Positions 1 to 9,261 of a DNA stretch of 64,000 bases are shown here, piece by piece. Origin of the DNA: Gluconacetobacter tumulisoli (lineage in GTDB: Bacteria; Pseudomonadota; Alphaproteobacteria; Acetobacterales; Acetobacteraceae); contig NZ_JABEQM010000007.1 in the NCBI RefSeq assembly GCF_014174155.1, positions 62,001 through 126,000 on the forward strand, read 5' to 3'. A model generated the notes under the pieces. The model saw nothing but the letters and a program-made list of their open reading frames with translations, was not told where the DNA came from and did not search any database. Every line of letters starts with the position of its first letter. The stretch's first letter is position 1. The translations under genes were made by a program, and so were the position numbers.

Positions 1-871
1 GCGCCATGCCGACGGTGGGCTTGTTGTTGTAGTACGAGCTGACGGTGTAGCTCTGCGGCCCCAGTTCCACCCGCGCCACGTCGCGGATGCGGACCTGCGA
101 TCCGCCCTGCTGCACGCGCAGCAGGATATTGCCGAATTCCTCGGGCGAGGTCAGGCGGGTCGGACCGATGATGGTAGCGTCCAGGCGCGCGCCGGGCTTG
201 GCCGGCAGGCCGCCGATTTCGCCCGACGAGACCTGGATGTTCTGGGCCTGGATCGCCGCCTGCACGTCGCTGATGGTCAGGCCGTACTTGAACAGCTTGC
301 CGGGATCCAGCCAGATGCGCATCGCGTATTCCGAGCCGAACAGCGTATGGTCGCCCACGCCGGACACGCGGCTGATCGGGTCGGAGACGTTCGACGCCAC
401 GTAATCGGCGATGTCGAAGCCCGACATGGACCCGTCGGTCGAGATGAAGGCCAGGACCAGCATGAAGTTCCTGACCGCCTTGGTGACGGTCAGGCCCTGG
501 GCCGTGACCTCGGACGGCAGGCGCGGCTGGGCGAGCTGCAGCTTGTTCTGCACCTGGACCTGCGCGATGTCGGGATTGGTTCCCTGCTCGAACGTCAGGT
601 CGATTTCCATCTGCCCGCTGGCATAGGATTGCGCCGACACGTATTCGAGATGGTCCAGCCCGTACATCTGCTGCAGGATGGGCCGCACGACGGTGTTGTT
701 GACCGTTTCGGCCGACGCGCCGGGATAGGTGACGCTGATGGCGATCTGCGGCGGTGCGATGGACGGGTACTGCGCGATCGGCAGGCGGAAGACCGAAACG
801 GCGCCGACCAGCATGATCACAAGGCCGATGACCCATGCGAAGATGGGCCTGTCGATAAAGAAACGCGACAT
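1..871 (-). CDS. RND multidrug efflux permease (AcrB/HAE1 family), partial
   Basis: Inner-membrane proton-driven pump subunit of a tripartite efflux system. The reverse strand gives 290 residues from the ATG at 871 and runs off the left edge. The start MSRFFIDRPIFAWVI is the classic HAE1 N-terminus with the first membrane helix at about residues 10-28. The following periplasmic porter segment contains the family words PIAQYPSIAPP and VTYPGASAETV. The stop of the adaptor gene lies 6 nt upstream, so the two are cotranscribed. Substrate cannot be told from this part. The family assignment is secure; only about the first quarter of a protein of roughly 1,050 residues is visible. Confidence 0.93.
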   Translation of the reverse strand, partial: MSRFFIDRPIFAWVIGLVIMLVGAVSVFRLPIAQYPSIAPPQIAISVTYPGASAETVNNTVVRPILQQMYGLDHLEYVSAQSYASGQMEIDLTFEQGTNPDIAQVQVQNKLQLAQPRLPSEVTAQGLTVTKAVRNFMLVLAFISTDGSMSGFDIADYVASNVSDPISRVSGVGDHTLFGSEYAMRIWLDPGKLFKYGLTISDVQAAIQAQNIQVSSGEIGGLPAKPGARLDATIIGPTRLTSPEEFGNILLRVQQGGSQVRIRDVARVELGPQSYTVSSYYNNKPTVGMA

Positions 872-877
872 GGACGA

Positions 878-2047
878 TTATCCCGCCTTGCCCTGCCCCT
901 GGGGGGCATCCGTTTGCGCGACCTCGCTGGGATTGACGGTGTCGCCCGGGTGAATTTTCTGCAGGCCGCTGACGACGACCTGTTCGCCGGGCTTCAGCCC
1001 GGCGGTCACGATCCAGTCCGTGCCGACGGCGGGCCCGGTGGTGACGGGACGGATCGACACCTTCCTGTCCGTGCCGACCACCATGACGATCGGGTCGCCA
1101 TGTGGCGTGCGCGCCACCGCGACCTGCGGCACGCGCAGGGCGGTGGGATCGACGCCTTCCTGCAATTCGGCGTGCACGTACATGCCCGGCAGCAGCATGT
1201 GGTCGGGGTTGGGGAACACGGCGCGGACGACGACGGTCGCCGTCGTTTCGTCCACGTTGACCTCGGAGAATTCCAGGCGGCCCTGCGTTTCGTAGCTGCT
1301 GCCGTCCTCCAGCGTCAGGCTGACGGTCGCGGCGTCGTCGCCGGCGCGGCTCAGCCGGCCCTGCTTCAGTTCGCGCCGCAGTTCCAGCAGGCGCGTGGCG
1401 GGCAGGTTCACGTCGACATAGATCGGGTCGAGGCGGGTGACGATGGACAGGTTGGAGGTCTGGTTGACGGTCGCCAGCGCGCCCACCGTCATCAGCGACC
1501 GGCCGATCCTGCCGGAGATGGGCGACAGCACGCGCGTATAGCCCACGTCAACCGCCGCGCGGTTCATGGTGGCGCGGGCCTGGGCGATGTCGGCGTCGGC
1601 TTCCCGCGCGGTGGCCAGGGCGTCGTCGTAATCCTGCCGGCTGACGGCATGGGCGCGGGCCAGCGGGCCGTAGCGGTCCAGGCGGGCCTGTGCCGTGACG
1701 CGGGCGGCCTGGGCCCGCAGCAATTGCGCATGCGCCGAATCATAGGTGGCCTGGTACGCGGACGGGTCGATCTGATAGAGCTGCTGGCCCGCCGTCACGT
1801 CGGAGCCTTCGACGAACAGCCGCTTCTGGATGACGCCGTTCACCTGGGGGCGGACCTGCGCGATCTCCACCGCCTCGGTCCGGCCGGGCAGGTCGGTGGT
1901 GATCCCGACCGGGCTGGCGCGCAGGGTCATGACGTCCACCGCCTGCGGTGGCGGGGCGGGAGGGGCGGCCTTCCGGCCGCAGCCGGCCAGCGCCAGCGAC
2001 GCGCCGGCGGCGAGGAGGACGGCACGAGAGGGACGAGGGTACGTCAT
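878..2047 (-). CDS. RND efflux periplasmic adaptor (membrane fusion protein, lipoprotein)
   Basis: Links the RND pump to an outer-membrane channel. 389 residues from the ATG at 2047. The open frame extends to 2137, but that start lacks a signal sequence. The chosen start gives a basic N-terminus, a hydrophobic stretch and the lipobox LAGC with Cys23, so it is a lipoprotein. The biotinyl-lipoyl-like half motif VRPQVNGVIQKRLFVEGSDV and the later mate SPISGRIGRS flank a helical hairpin, as in AcrA/MexA. It is first in the operon with the permease and divergent from a TetR gene. Most likely regulated by that repressor. Confidence 0.93.
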   Translation of the reverse strand: MTYPRPSRAVLLAAGASLALAGCGRKAAPPAPPPQAVDVMTLRASPVGITTDLPGRTEAVEIAQVRPQVNGVIQKRLFVEGSDVTAGQQLYQIDPSAYQATYDSAHAQLLRAQAARVTAQARLDRYGPLARAHAVSRQDYDDALATAREADADIAQARATMNRAAVDVGYTRVLSPISGRIGRSLMTVGALATVNQTSNLSIVTRLDPIYVDVNLPATRLLELRRELKQGRLSRAGDDAATVSLTLEDGSSYETQGRLEFSEVNVDETTATVVVRAVFPNPDHMLLPGMYVHAELQEGVDPTALRVPQVAVARTPHGDPIVMVVGTDRKVSIRPVTTGPAVGTDWIVTAGLKPGEQVVVSGLQKIHPGDTVNPSEVAQTDAPQGQGKAG

Positions 2048-2153
2048 TGCGTGGTTCAACCCTGGAAAAAACGTGGTGCGGGCACGAATTGAGGCATGGG
2101 ATTTCGCGAGCCGGGCAGCCTGCCGAAAAGGACCCATGCACGACCGTCATATG

Positions 2154-2193
2154 GAAACTGCGTGGTTTTCTTGATCGGAAACTATTTCGTTTC
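2154..2193. promoter_or_regulatory. Candidate TetR operator pair
   Basis: Two similar imperfect palindromes lie 24 bp apart between the divergent efflux and tetR genes. One is GAAAC-N6-GTTTTC at 2154-2170 and the other GAAAC-N6-GTTTC at 2178-2193. The spacing and position fit a TetR-family operator controlling both directions. That they bind this regulator is inference. Confidence 0.4.
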
Positions 2194-2327
2194 TAAAATC
2201 CGGTCAATGCCCGACGGGGGGCCCGCTGCCGTGGGTCCCGCCGACCTGGAGCCCGCCGAGTGGGGCCCGCCAACCGAGCCCGCCGATCTGCGGATCTGCC
2301 GACCAGACGTTACGAGGAGAACCGGTA

Positions 2328-3062
2328 ATGCCCGACACCGGGGCCACGATACCGGCCATGCCGCCCCTGCCCGCCGACGACACCGTCGCCGCATGCCAGG
2401 AGAAGCGATGCCCGGGGCGACCGCCCGTGCTGGAGGAGGGCGAGCGCCGGGACCTGATCCTGCAGGCAGCCTGCAGGGTACTGCACGACCACGGCTATCA
2501 TTCCGCGTCGATGGACAAGCTGGCGCATGTGTCCGGCATGTCGAAGAAGACGATCTACCAGATGTTCCCGTCGAAGCACGATTTGTTTCGGAACCTGATC
2601 CGCGAGCGGCTGTTCGAGGGGAAGTACATCCCGCCCGCCGGCTGCTTTGCCACGGCGGAGGACGAGCTGGTGGCGATCCTGCTGTCGATCGCGTCCAATG
2701 TCCTGCAGCCCGACCGGATGTGCCTGGTCCGCGCGATCGTGGGCGAAATCCGGGATTCGCGCGAGATCCGCAAGATCATGGACAGCATCGAGATCAGCGG
2801 CCACAGCAACCAGGTCGAGGCTTGGCTGCTTCGCCAGCAGGCCGCCGGACATTATGCGATCGACGACGTGGTGGACCTGGGCCGGGGCCTGTTCGGCATG
2901 ACCATCGGCAAGATGATCCTGGGCGAGCTGTTCCATTGCCGCGAACCGGCCACCCCCGCGGCGACCGAGGCCAATATCCGCCGCTGGGTGCGGATCTTCC
3001 TGCGCGGCCTGGCGGCCGAGACGGAATGCGCGGCACGCCGGGCGGTGGCGATCCCGGCATGA
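2328..3062 (+). CDS. TetR/AcrR family transcriptional regulator
   Basis: Likely repressor of the divergent RND efflux operon. 244 residues. The N-terminal helix-turn-helix spans about residues 40-85 and ends in the typical TetR recognition region MSKKTIYQMFPSKHDLF. The remainder is a helical ligand-binding domain that cannot be matched to a specific inducer. The start at 2328 is supported by an AGGAG about 12 nt upstream; an alternative ATG lies ten codons in. The first 35 residues before the HTH are longer than usual. A MATE exporter follows in the same direction 208 bp downstream and may belong to the same response. Confidence 0.9.
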   Translation: MPDTGATIPAMPPLPADDTVAACQEKRCPGRPPVLEEGERRDLILQAACRVLHDHGYHSASMDKLAHVSGMSKKTIYQMFPSKHDLFRNLIRERLFEGKYIPPAGCFATAEDELVAILLSIASNVLQPDRMCLVRAIVGEIRDSREIRKIMDSIEISGHSNQVEAWLLRQQAAGHYAIDDVVDLGRGLFGMTIGKMILGELFHCREPATPAATEANIRRWVRIFLRGLAAETECAARRAVAIPA

Positions 3063-3097
3063 CATAGGCCCGCCCCGGCCCCGCGATCTTCCTTGCG

Positions 3098-3113
3098 CCG
3101 CCCGCACGGGCGG
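3098..3113. terminator. GC hairpin after tetR
   Basis: CCGCCCG at 3098-3104 and CGGGCGG at 3107-3113 are perfectly complementary and form a compact stem-loop 36 bp after the tetR stop. There is no T-run, so it may stabilise the mRNA end or assist Rho rather than act as an intrinsic terminator. Confidence 0.25.
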
Positions 3114-3270
3114 GGGCATGCACAAGCGGGCTTCCGCCCGGCGGGAAAGAGGGTATCATCCGGGCGATGACTGCAAGACACGTCCGGAAGGTCGCGATCC
3201 GGGCCGCCGGAGCGGCCGGCGGCCGGACCCGGGACAGCAAGGACAGCGGATCGACGATGGAGCCCGCGCG

Positions 3271-4737
3271 GTGACCGCCCACCCGGCGCGTTTCTGTTCG
3301 GGCGCCATCATGCGCCATGTGATCGTGATGGCCGGGACAGGCGCCATCGGCCTGATGGCGGTCTTCGCGGTCGACCTGCTGAACCTGTTCTATATCTCGC
3401 GCCTGGACGACCCGGCGCTGACGGCGGCCATCGGCTTCACCGGGGCCGTCGGCTATGTCCAGATCGCGACGTCGATCGGCATGTCGATCGGCCTGGGGGC
3501 CGTCACCGCCCGGCAGATCGGGGCCGGCCACCATGACCGGGCACGGCGGATCGCGTCATCCTTCCTGCTGGTGATGATCGTCACGACCGCCGTCCTGGGC
3601 CTGGGCACGCTGCTGTTTTCCGCCCCGATCCTGCATCTGTTCGGCGCGACGGGACGGGCGGCCGACCAGGCGGGGCGCTATATCCGCATCGTCTCGCCGG
3701 GATTGTGGCTGATCGCGGTGGGGATGGGCTGTTCCAGCCTGCTGCGTGCCGTCGGCGACGCGCGGCGGTCGATGAACGTGACGCTGGTAGGGGCGCTGGC
3801 GTCGGCGGTGCTGGACCCGCTGCTGATCTTCGGGCTGCACCTGGGGCTGGAGGGGGCGGCGGTCAGCACCGTCCTGTCGCGCGCGTTCGTCGCGGCCCTG
3901 GGGTTTCACGCCGTCCGCCGGCGCGACATGCTGGAATGGCCGACCGCGCGACATGTCCTGCCTGACGCGCGTCTGGTCGGCGGGGTGGCGATGCCGGCGA
4001 TCCTGACCAACCTGGCGACGCCGATCGGCGGGCTGTTCGTGACCCATGCGATGGCCACCTTCGGGCTGGCCGCCGTGGCGGGACAGGCGACGATCGACCG
4101 GATCGTGCCGGTCGCCTTCTCCTTCATCTTCGCGCTGACCGGGTCGGTCGGACCGATCATGTCGCAGAATCTCGGCGCCGGGCAGCTGGACCGCGTGCAC
4201 GAGACACTGGTGGCGTCGCTGAAGCTGGTGGCCCTGTGCGTCGCGGTGACCTGGCTGATCCTGCTGCCGGCCCAGAACCTGGTGGTCGCAAGCTTTTCGG
4301 CGCAGGGGACCACGGCGGCGCTGATCCGCCTGTTCTGCACCTGGACCATCGGCGGCTATGTCTTCATCGGCATGCTCTTCGTCGCCAACACGGCCTTCAA
4401 CAACCTGGGCTTTCCGCTGTACTCCACCTTGTTCAACTGGGGGCGGGCGACCCTGGGCACGATTCCGTTCGTGTGGATCGGCATGCGGTTCGGGCCATGC
4501 GGCGTGCAGGTCGGCCAGGTGCTGGGCAGCGTCGTCGTCGGAAGCTGGGCGGTGCTGAGCGCCTTTTCGGTCGTGCGCCGGCTGAAGCCGGGACGGGTGA
4601 CCCCGGGCCTGGCGACCGAACTGCCGGGCCGCACGGCCAAGAGTGCGATGATGGAACTGGACGAACTGGACGAGGAACAGCAGATCGCCGACGATCTGCC
4701 GGACCGCCCCAGGAACCGGACGGCGACGCCCGCGTGA
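3271..4737 (+). CDS. MATE family efflux transporter
   Basis: Cation-coupled exporter of the MATE/MOP superfamily in the inner membrane. The frame is open from 3118, but homology-like sequence starts near residue 52 of that frame. The GTG at 3271 with GGAG 8 nt upstream gives 488 residues beginning before the conserved segment MRHVIVMAGTGAIGL. About twelve hydrophobic helices occur in two similar halves, and the tail after residue 440 is acidic and hydrophilic (ELDELDEEQQ). Substrate unknown. It lies downstream of tetR and upstream of sodC, in a neighbourhood of export and oxidative-stress functions. Confidence 0.9.
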   Translation: MTAHPARFCSGAIMRHVIVMAGTGAIGLMAVFAVDLLNLFYISRLDDPALTAAIGFTGAVGYVQIATSIGMSIGLGAVTARQIGAGHHDRARRIASSFLLVMIVTTAVLGLGTLLFSAPILHLFGATGRAADQAGRYIRIVSPGLWLIAVGMGCSSLLRAVGDARRSMNVTLVGALASAVLDPLLIFGLHLGLEGAAVSTVLSRAFVAALGFHAVRRRDMLEWPTARHVLPDARLVGGVAMPAILTNLATPIGGLFVTHAMATFGLAAVAGQATIDRIVPVAFSFIFALTGSVGPIMSQNLGAGQLDRVHETLVASLKLVALCVAVTWLILLPAQNLVVASFSAQGTTAALIRLFCTWTIGGYVFIGMLFVANTAFNNLGFPLYSTLFNWGRATLGTIPFVWIGMRFGPCGVQVGQVLGSVVVGSWAVLSAFSVVRRLKPGRVTPGLATELPGRTAKSAMMELDELDEEQQIADDLPDRPRNRTATPA

Positions 4738-4797
4738 AGGATGCGACGCAGGCCGCGGCCAGGGTCGGCCGAACCGGATACGGAGAAGGAAATCGTG

Positions 4798-5337
4798 ATG
4801 TTCAATCCAGGCCTTAAACGGGTTGCCGTCCTTGCATGCGCGCTTGCCTCGGCCCCGTTGGCCGCATTCGCCGCCGATACGGCATCGGGCGCGCTGATCG
4901 GCGCCGACGGCGCGTCAAAAGGGACGGTCCAGGTCACCGCGGCGCCGGGCGGCGTGCTGGTGCGCATCCAGACGACCGGACTGGCGCCCGGCTGGCACGG
5001 GGTGCATTTCCATGAGAAGGGGAACTGCGCGACGCCCAAATTCACCAGCGCGGGCGCACATGTCCACGCCGTGACGCCCGTCGTGCACGGCCTGCTGAAC
5101 GCGAATGCGAATGACGCGGGCGACCTGCCCAATATCCATGTCGGGCCGGACGGTTCGGCGACCGTCGAGCTGTATTCGACGCTGGTCTCCCTCACCCCGG
5201 CGGGCAGCCATCCGCCCCTGCTGGATACCGACGGCGCGGCCCTGGTGATCCACGCCCATCCCGACGATTATCAGACCCAGCCGATCGGTGGCGCCGGCGA
5301 CCGGGTCGCCTGCGCGGTGCTCCATCCGCAGTCATGA
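4798..5337 (+). CDS. sodC: Superoxide dismutase [Cu-Zn], periplasmic
   Basis: Converts superoxide to peroxide and oxygen in the periplasm. 179 residues from the ATG at 4798, preceded by GGAGAAGGA. Residues 1-25 are a signal peptide ending AAFA. Metal-site words are visible: GWHGVHFHEKGNC (copper histidines and the disulfide Cys), SAGAHVH, GDLPNIHV, ALVIHAHPDDY, and GGAGDRVACAVL with the second disulfide Cys and an active-site Arg. The SAGAHVHAV segment departs from the more usual SAGGHFNP, a modest change in the zinc loop. It stands alone, 60 bp after the MATE gene, and is followed by a hairpin. Confidence 0.92.
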   Translation: MFNPGLKRVAVLACALASAPLAAFAADTASGALIGADGASKGTVQVTAAPGGVLVRIQTTGLAPGWHGVHFHEKGNCATPKFTSAGAHVHAVTPVVHGLLNANANDAGDLPNIHVGPDGSATVELYSTLVSLTPAGSHPPLLDTDGAALVIHAHPDDYQTQPIGGAGDRVACAVLHPQS

Positions 5338-5342
5338 TGAGG

Positions 5343-5363
5343 GCGGGGCGCCTTGTGCCCCGC
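5343..5363 (+). terminator. Hairpin after sodC
   Basis: GCGGGGC at 5343-5349 and GCCCCGC at 5357-5363 form a perfect 7-bp stem with a 7-nt loop directly after the sodC stop. No T-run follows. Confidence 0.35.
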
Positions 5364-5454
5364 TGAAGCCGGCCGCCGGCGCTCCGTACGCGAGATCAAC
5401 GGCAGCCTGTGCCATGGAATGGTATACAGGCCCGGCACAAGGGAGGCAGGGACC

Positions 5455-5658
5455 ATGTCCAGACTGACCGAGGAGGAGCGCGCGGCGCTGCCGGACACGG
5501 ATTTCGCGTTGCCCGGGCGGCGTTATCCGATTCCGGATGCGGCGCATGCGCGCGACGCGCTGGCGCGGGCCAGCGCGATGCTGAACGAGGGGCACCTGAG
5601 CCCCGAGGAGTATGAAACCGTCGTCCGCCGCGCCCGGGCGCGGCTGGGCGAAGACTGA
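5455..5658 (+). CDS. Small conserved protein, function unknown
   Basis: 67 residues, soluble, with no signal or membrane segment. The ATG at 5455 follows GGGAGG at 8 nt spacing. The sequence contains DFALPGRRYPIPDAAHARDA and then a basic helical C-terminus. This ALPG-YPI-D-HAR pattern recurs in small uncharacterised proteins from phages and bacteria, as I recall it; that is memory and not a search. It ends 30 bp before a palindromic repeat and converges on etfA. No function is proposed. Confidence 0.6.
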   Translation: MSRLTEEERAALPDTDFALPGRRYPIPDAAHARDALARASAMLNEGHLSPEEYETVVRRARARLGED

Positions 5659-5689
5659 CGGCCGGAAGGGCCGGGCCCCGCCCGAGCCG

Positions 5690-5711
5690 GCAAGGGCCGC
5701 AGCCCTTGCCT
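5690..5711. repeat. Palindromic intergenic repeat, single-hairpin copy (E)
   Basis: CAAGGGC-CGCA-GCCCTTG with short flanks lies between the convergent small gene and etfA. It matches the third hairpin of the longer elements at 38555, 50401 and 29888. A pyrimidine-rich stretch follows on the plus strand, so it may also end transcription. Confidence 0.55.
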
Positions 5712-5716
5712 TTCCC

Positions 5717-6649
5717 TTATTCCGCGCTGTCCAGCGCGGCCTCGATCTGCGGCAGGGCCTCGAACAGATCGGCGACCAGGCCGTAATCGGCGACCTGGAA
5801 GATCGGGGCCTCCGGGTCCTTGTTGATGGCGACGATCACCTTGCTGTCCTTCATGCCGGCCAGGTGCTGGATCGCGCCGGAGATGCCGACGGCGATGTAC
5901 AGCTCGGGCGCGACGATCTTGCCGGTCTGCCCGACCTGGTAGTCGTTTGGTACGAAGCCCGCATCGACGGCCGCACGGGACGCGCCGATGGCCGCCCCAA
6001 GCCGGTCGGCCAGCGGGTTGAGGAGCTTGAAATTCTCCTCGTTCTGCATGCCGCGCCCACCGGAGACGACGATTCGGGCGGAGTCCAGTTCCGGCCGCTC
6101 GGATTTCGAGCGTTCGATCGAGACGAATTCGGACAGGACCGGGGCCTCGGGCGCCGTCACGTCGCGCACCGCCGCATTGCCGCCCTCGGCCGGGGCCGGG
6201 TCGAAATGCGCGGCGCGGACCGTCAGCACCTTCTTCGCGTCCGACGATTTCACCGTCGCCAGGGCGCTGCCGGCATAGATCGGGCGGACGAAGCTGTCCG
6301 CATCGAGGATCGACACCACGTCGGGGATCGGCTGCACGTCCAGCAGGGCCGCGGCCCGCGGCAGCACGTTCTTGGCGGTGGCGCCCGATGCCGCGACGAC
6401 ATGGCTGTAATCCCCGGCCAGCGCGGCGATCAGGGCGGCCAGCGGTTCGGCCAGGTCGTGGGCGCTGCCGGCATCGGTCGCATGCAGGACCTGGGCGACG
6501 CCGGGGATCTTCGCCGCGGCGGCGGCAACGGACGCATCGCCGGTGACCAGGGCATGCACGTCGCCAAGGGTCAGCGCCGCCGTGACGGCTGACCGGGACG
6601 CCTGCCTGATCGCGCCGGCCTCATGGTCAAGCAGAACGAGTACGGTCAT
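5717..6649 (-). CDS. etfA: Electron transfer flavoprotein subunit alpha
   Basis: FAD-binding subunit of the soluble ETF heterodimer that collects electrons from acyl-CoA and related dehydrogenases. 310 residues. The C-terminal half carries the ETF-alpha signature: [17 protein letters not shown] followed by [20 protein letters not shown]. It is last of three genes in order ETF-QO, etfB, etfA; only 2 nt separate it from etfB. It converges on a small gene at 5455-5658, with a palindromic repeat between. Confidence 0.96.
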   Translation of the reverse strand: MTVLVLLDHEAGAIRQASRSAVTAALTLGDVHALVTGDASVAAAAAKIPGVAQVLHATDAGSAHDLAEPLAALIAALAGDYSHVVAASGATAKNVLPRAAALLDVQPIPDVVSILDADSFVRPIYAGSALATVKSSDAKKVLTVRAAHFDPAPAEGGNAAVRDVTAPEAPVLSEFVSIERSKSERPELDSARIVVSGGRGMQNEENFKLLNPLADRLGAAIGASRAAVDAGFVPNDYQVGQTGKIVAPELYIAVGISGAIQHLAGMKDSKVIVAINKDPEAPIFQVADYGLVADLFEALPQIEAALDSAE

Positions 6650-6651
6650 GA

Positions 6652-7401
6652 TCAGATCACCTTCGCTTCTTTACGCAGACGCGCCACCAGGTCGGCGGCG
6701 GAGTCGACCTTGATACCCGCCTTGCGCGCCGGGGGTTCCGCCACCGACACGACGGTCAGGCGCGGCGTCACGTCCACCCCCAGGTCGGCGGGGGCCAGGG
6801 TTTCCATCGGCTTCTTGCGCGCCTTCATGATGTTGGGCAGCGAGGCGTAGCGCGGTTCGTTCAGGCGCAGGTCGGCCGTCACGATCGCCGGCAGCGCCAG
6901 CGATACGGTTTCCAGCCCGCCGTCGACTTCACGCGTCACGGTGGCACGGCCGTCGGCGATGTCGAGCTTGCTGGCGAACGTGCCCTGCGGCCAGGCCAGC
7001 AGGCCCGCCAGCATCTGGCCGGTCGCATTCATGTCGTCGTCGATCGCCTGCTTGCCCAGGATCACCAGGTCCGGGCTTTCCTTCGCCACCAGCGCCTTCA
7101 GGGTCTTGGCGACGCCCAGGGGTTCCACCGCGACATCGGTCAGGACCAGGATCGCGCGGTCCGCGCCCATCGCCAGCGCCGTGCGCAGCGTGTCCTGCGC
7201 CTGCTGCACGCCGATCGACACGGCCACGACCTCGGTCGCGATGCCCTTTTCCTTCAGGCGTACCGCTTCCTCGACCGCGATCTCGTCGAACGGGTTCATC
7301 GACATCTTCACGCCCGCCGTCTCGACACCCGTGCCGTCCGCCTTGACGCGGGGCTTGATGTTGAAATCGATCACACGTTTTACCGGGACAAGAACCTTCA
7401 T
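6652..7401 (-). CDS. etfB: Electron transfer flavoprotein subunit beta
   Basis: AMP-binding subunit of ETF. 249 residues starting [14 protein letters not shown]. The family pattern continues with [20 protein letters not shown] and the C-terminal recognition-loop region [15 protein letters not shown]. Length and motifs are normal. It lies between ETF-QO (78 bp upstream) and etfA (2 bp downstream), so the three are cotranscribed. Confidence 0.96.
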   Translation of the reverse strand: MKVLVPVKRVIDFNIKPRVKADGTGVETAGVKMSMNPFDEIAVEEAVRLKEKGIATEVVAVSIGVQQAQDTLRTALAMGADRAILVLTDVAVEPLGVAKTLKALVAKESPDLVILGKQAIDDDMNATGQMLAGLLAWPQGTFASKLDIADGRATVTREVDGGLETVSLALPAIVTADLRLNEPRYASLPNIMKARKKPMETLAPADLGVDVTPRLTVVSVAEPPARKAGIKVDSAADLVARLRKEAKVI

Positions 7402-7479
7402 TGACGTCTTTGCCTGCTGTCTTCAGAGGGAGGGGGGTGTCCGTTCAGGACGCCCCCCATACCGTATTTCACCGGAAAA

Positions 7480-9117
7480 TCACATCCCGCCCGGATAGTT
7501 CGGGCCGCCCGCGCCTTCGGGCGTGACCCAGTCGATATTCTGGGCGGGGTCCTTGATGTCGCAGGTCTTGCAGTGCACGCAGTTCTGCGCGTTGATCTGC
7601 AGGCGCGGCGCGGTGTCGGTATCGACGGCTTCATACACCGCCGCGGGACAATAGCGGCTTTCGGGCGCGCGGAACACGTCCCAGTTGACCGTCTTCCACA
7701 GGTCGGGGTTGCGCACCTTCAGATGGACCGGCTGGTCTTCCTCGTGATTCGTGGCGGAGAGGAAGACCGAGGAGAGGCGGTCGAAGGTGATCTTGCCGTC
7801 CGGCTTGGGATAGGCGATCGGCGCCGAGACGGTGGCGGATTCCAGAGTCTCGTTATCCGCATGGCGGTGATGCAGGGTCCACGGGGCGCGGCCCCGCAGC
7901 AGCATGGCGTCGATCCCGGAATAGAGCGCGCCGCCCTTCATGCCGAACCGTGCGAAGGCCGGACGGATATTGCGGACCCCGCGCAGTTCCTGCCACAGCC
8001 ACGACTGCCGCACGCGCCTGGTATAGGACGCGGGTTCGGCCTTGCCGGATTCCATCGCCTCGGCCACCGCCTCGGCCGCCAGCATGCCGGATTTCATGGC
8101 GGTGTGGGTGCCCTTGATCTTGGGCACGTTCAGGAAGCCCGCCGCGTCGCCGACCAGCGCGCCGCCGGGGAAGGTCAGGCGCGGCACCGATTGCAGCCCA
8201 CCCTCGGACAGGGCGCGCGCGCCATAGGCGATGCGCCGGCCGCCCTCGAAATAGGCGCGGAAGGAGGGATGCAGCTTCAGGCGCTGCATCTCGTCGAACG
8301 GTGACAGCCAGGTGTTGGGATAATCCAGGCCGACGACGAAGCCGTAGGATACCAGGTTCTCGCCGAAATGGTACATCCACGCGCCGCCGTAGGTCCGGTC
8401 GTCCAGCGGCCAGCCGAAGCTGTGCTGCACAAGGCCGGGGCGGTGCCGGTCCTTGGGGATTTCCCACAATTCCTTGATGCCCAGGCCGTACGTCTGCGGA
8501 TCCACGCCCTTGCGGAGGTTGTACATCGCCATCAACCGCTTGGTCAGCGAGCCGCGGCAGCCCTCGGCGAACAGGGTGTAGCGGGCGCGCAGCTCCATGC
8601 CGGGGGCATAGTTCGCGCCGGGCTGGCCGTCGCGGCCGACGCCCATGTCGCCGGTGGCGACGCCCACGACGCGGCCGTCTTCCTCCAGGATCTCGGCGCC
8701 GGCGAAGCCGGGATAGATCTCGACGCCCAGTTCCTCGGCCTGGGCCGCCAGCCAGCGGCAGACATCGCCCAGGCTGACGATGTAATTGCCGTGGTTGCGC
8801 ATGTGCGGCATCACGCGGTCCAGCATGGGCACGGCATAGCCCCGGCTTTCGGTGAGGTAGAGCATCGCCTCCTCGGTCACCGGGGTGTTCAGCGGCGCGC
8901 CGCGTTCACGCCAGTCGGGCAGCAGTTCCTCCAAGGCCCGGGGTTCGATCACCGCGCCGGAGAGGATATGGGCGCCGATCTCGCTCCCTTTCTCGATCAG
9001 GCACACTGTCGCATCGGGCGACAGCTGCCGCAGTCGGATGGCCGCCGCCAGGCCGGCCGGACCGCCGCCGACAATGACTACATCGAATTCCATCGTCTCG
9101 CGCGCGTGTTCGGTCAT
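7480..9117 (-). CDS. Electron transfer flavoprotein-ubiquinone oxidoreductase
   Basis: Membrane-associated flavoprotein that passes electrons from ETF to ubiquinone. 545 residues. Residues 12-24 hold the FAD fingerprint [13 protein letters not shown]. The ubiquinone-binding middle is present (PKIKGTHTAMKSGMLAAEA). The C-terminal ferredoxin-like part has CVHCKTCDIKDPAQNI, and an earlier Cys in RYCPAAVYE completes the 4Fe-4S ligands. An internal ATG at 9093 is an alternative start. First gene of the operon; together the three genes make the complete ETF-to-quinone route. Confidence 0.96.
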   Translation of the reverse strand: MTEHARETMEFDVVIVGGGPAGLAAAIRLRQLSPDATVCLIEKGSEIGAHILSGAVIEPRALEELLPDWRERGAPLNTPVTEEAMLYLTESRGYAVPMLDRVMPHMRNHGNYIVSLGDVCRWLAAQAEELGVEIYPGFAGAEILEEDGRVVGVATGDMGVGRDGQPGANYAPGMELRARYTLFAEGCRGSLTKRLMAMYNLRKGVDPQTYGLGIKELWEIPKDRHRPGLVQHSFGWPLDDRTYGGAWMYHFGENLVSYGFVVGLDYPNTWLSPFDEMQRLKLHPSFRAYFEGGRRIAYGARALSEGGLQSVPRLTFPGGALVGDAAGFLNVPKIKGTHTAMKSGMLAAEAVAEAMESGKAEPASYTRRVRQSWLWQELRGVRNIRPAFARFGMKGGALYSGIDAMLLRGRAPWTLHHRHADNETLESATVSAPIAYPKPDGKITFDRLSSVFLSATNHEEDQPVHLKVRNPDLWKTVNWDVFRAPESRYCPAAVYEAVDTDTAPRLQINAQNCVHCKTCDIKDPAQNIDWVTPEGAGGPNYPGGM

Positions 9118-9261
9118 ACCTCTCTCGGTCCTGCTGCGCCATGATCGGGTGGGCCACGGCCTGGGTGGAAAGTCCTGGACGCATTCCTAGAACCGAACGG
9201 GGGCGAAACGCAAAAAAAGACCATGGCATGGCCGGAGATTCGCGGGTGGCGAAAGGAAAGT

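Noticed and set aside
347-2092. Plus-strand open frame opposite the RND adaptor
   Set aside because: Gly/Arg/His-rich, motif-free. The adaptor on the minus strand has a lipobox and adaptor motifs.
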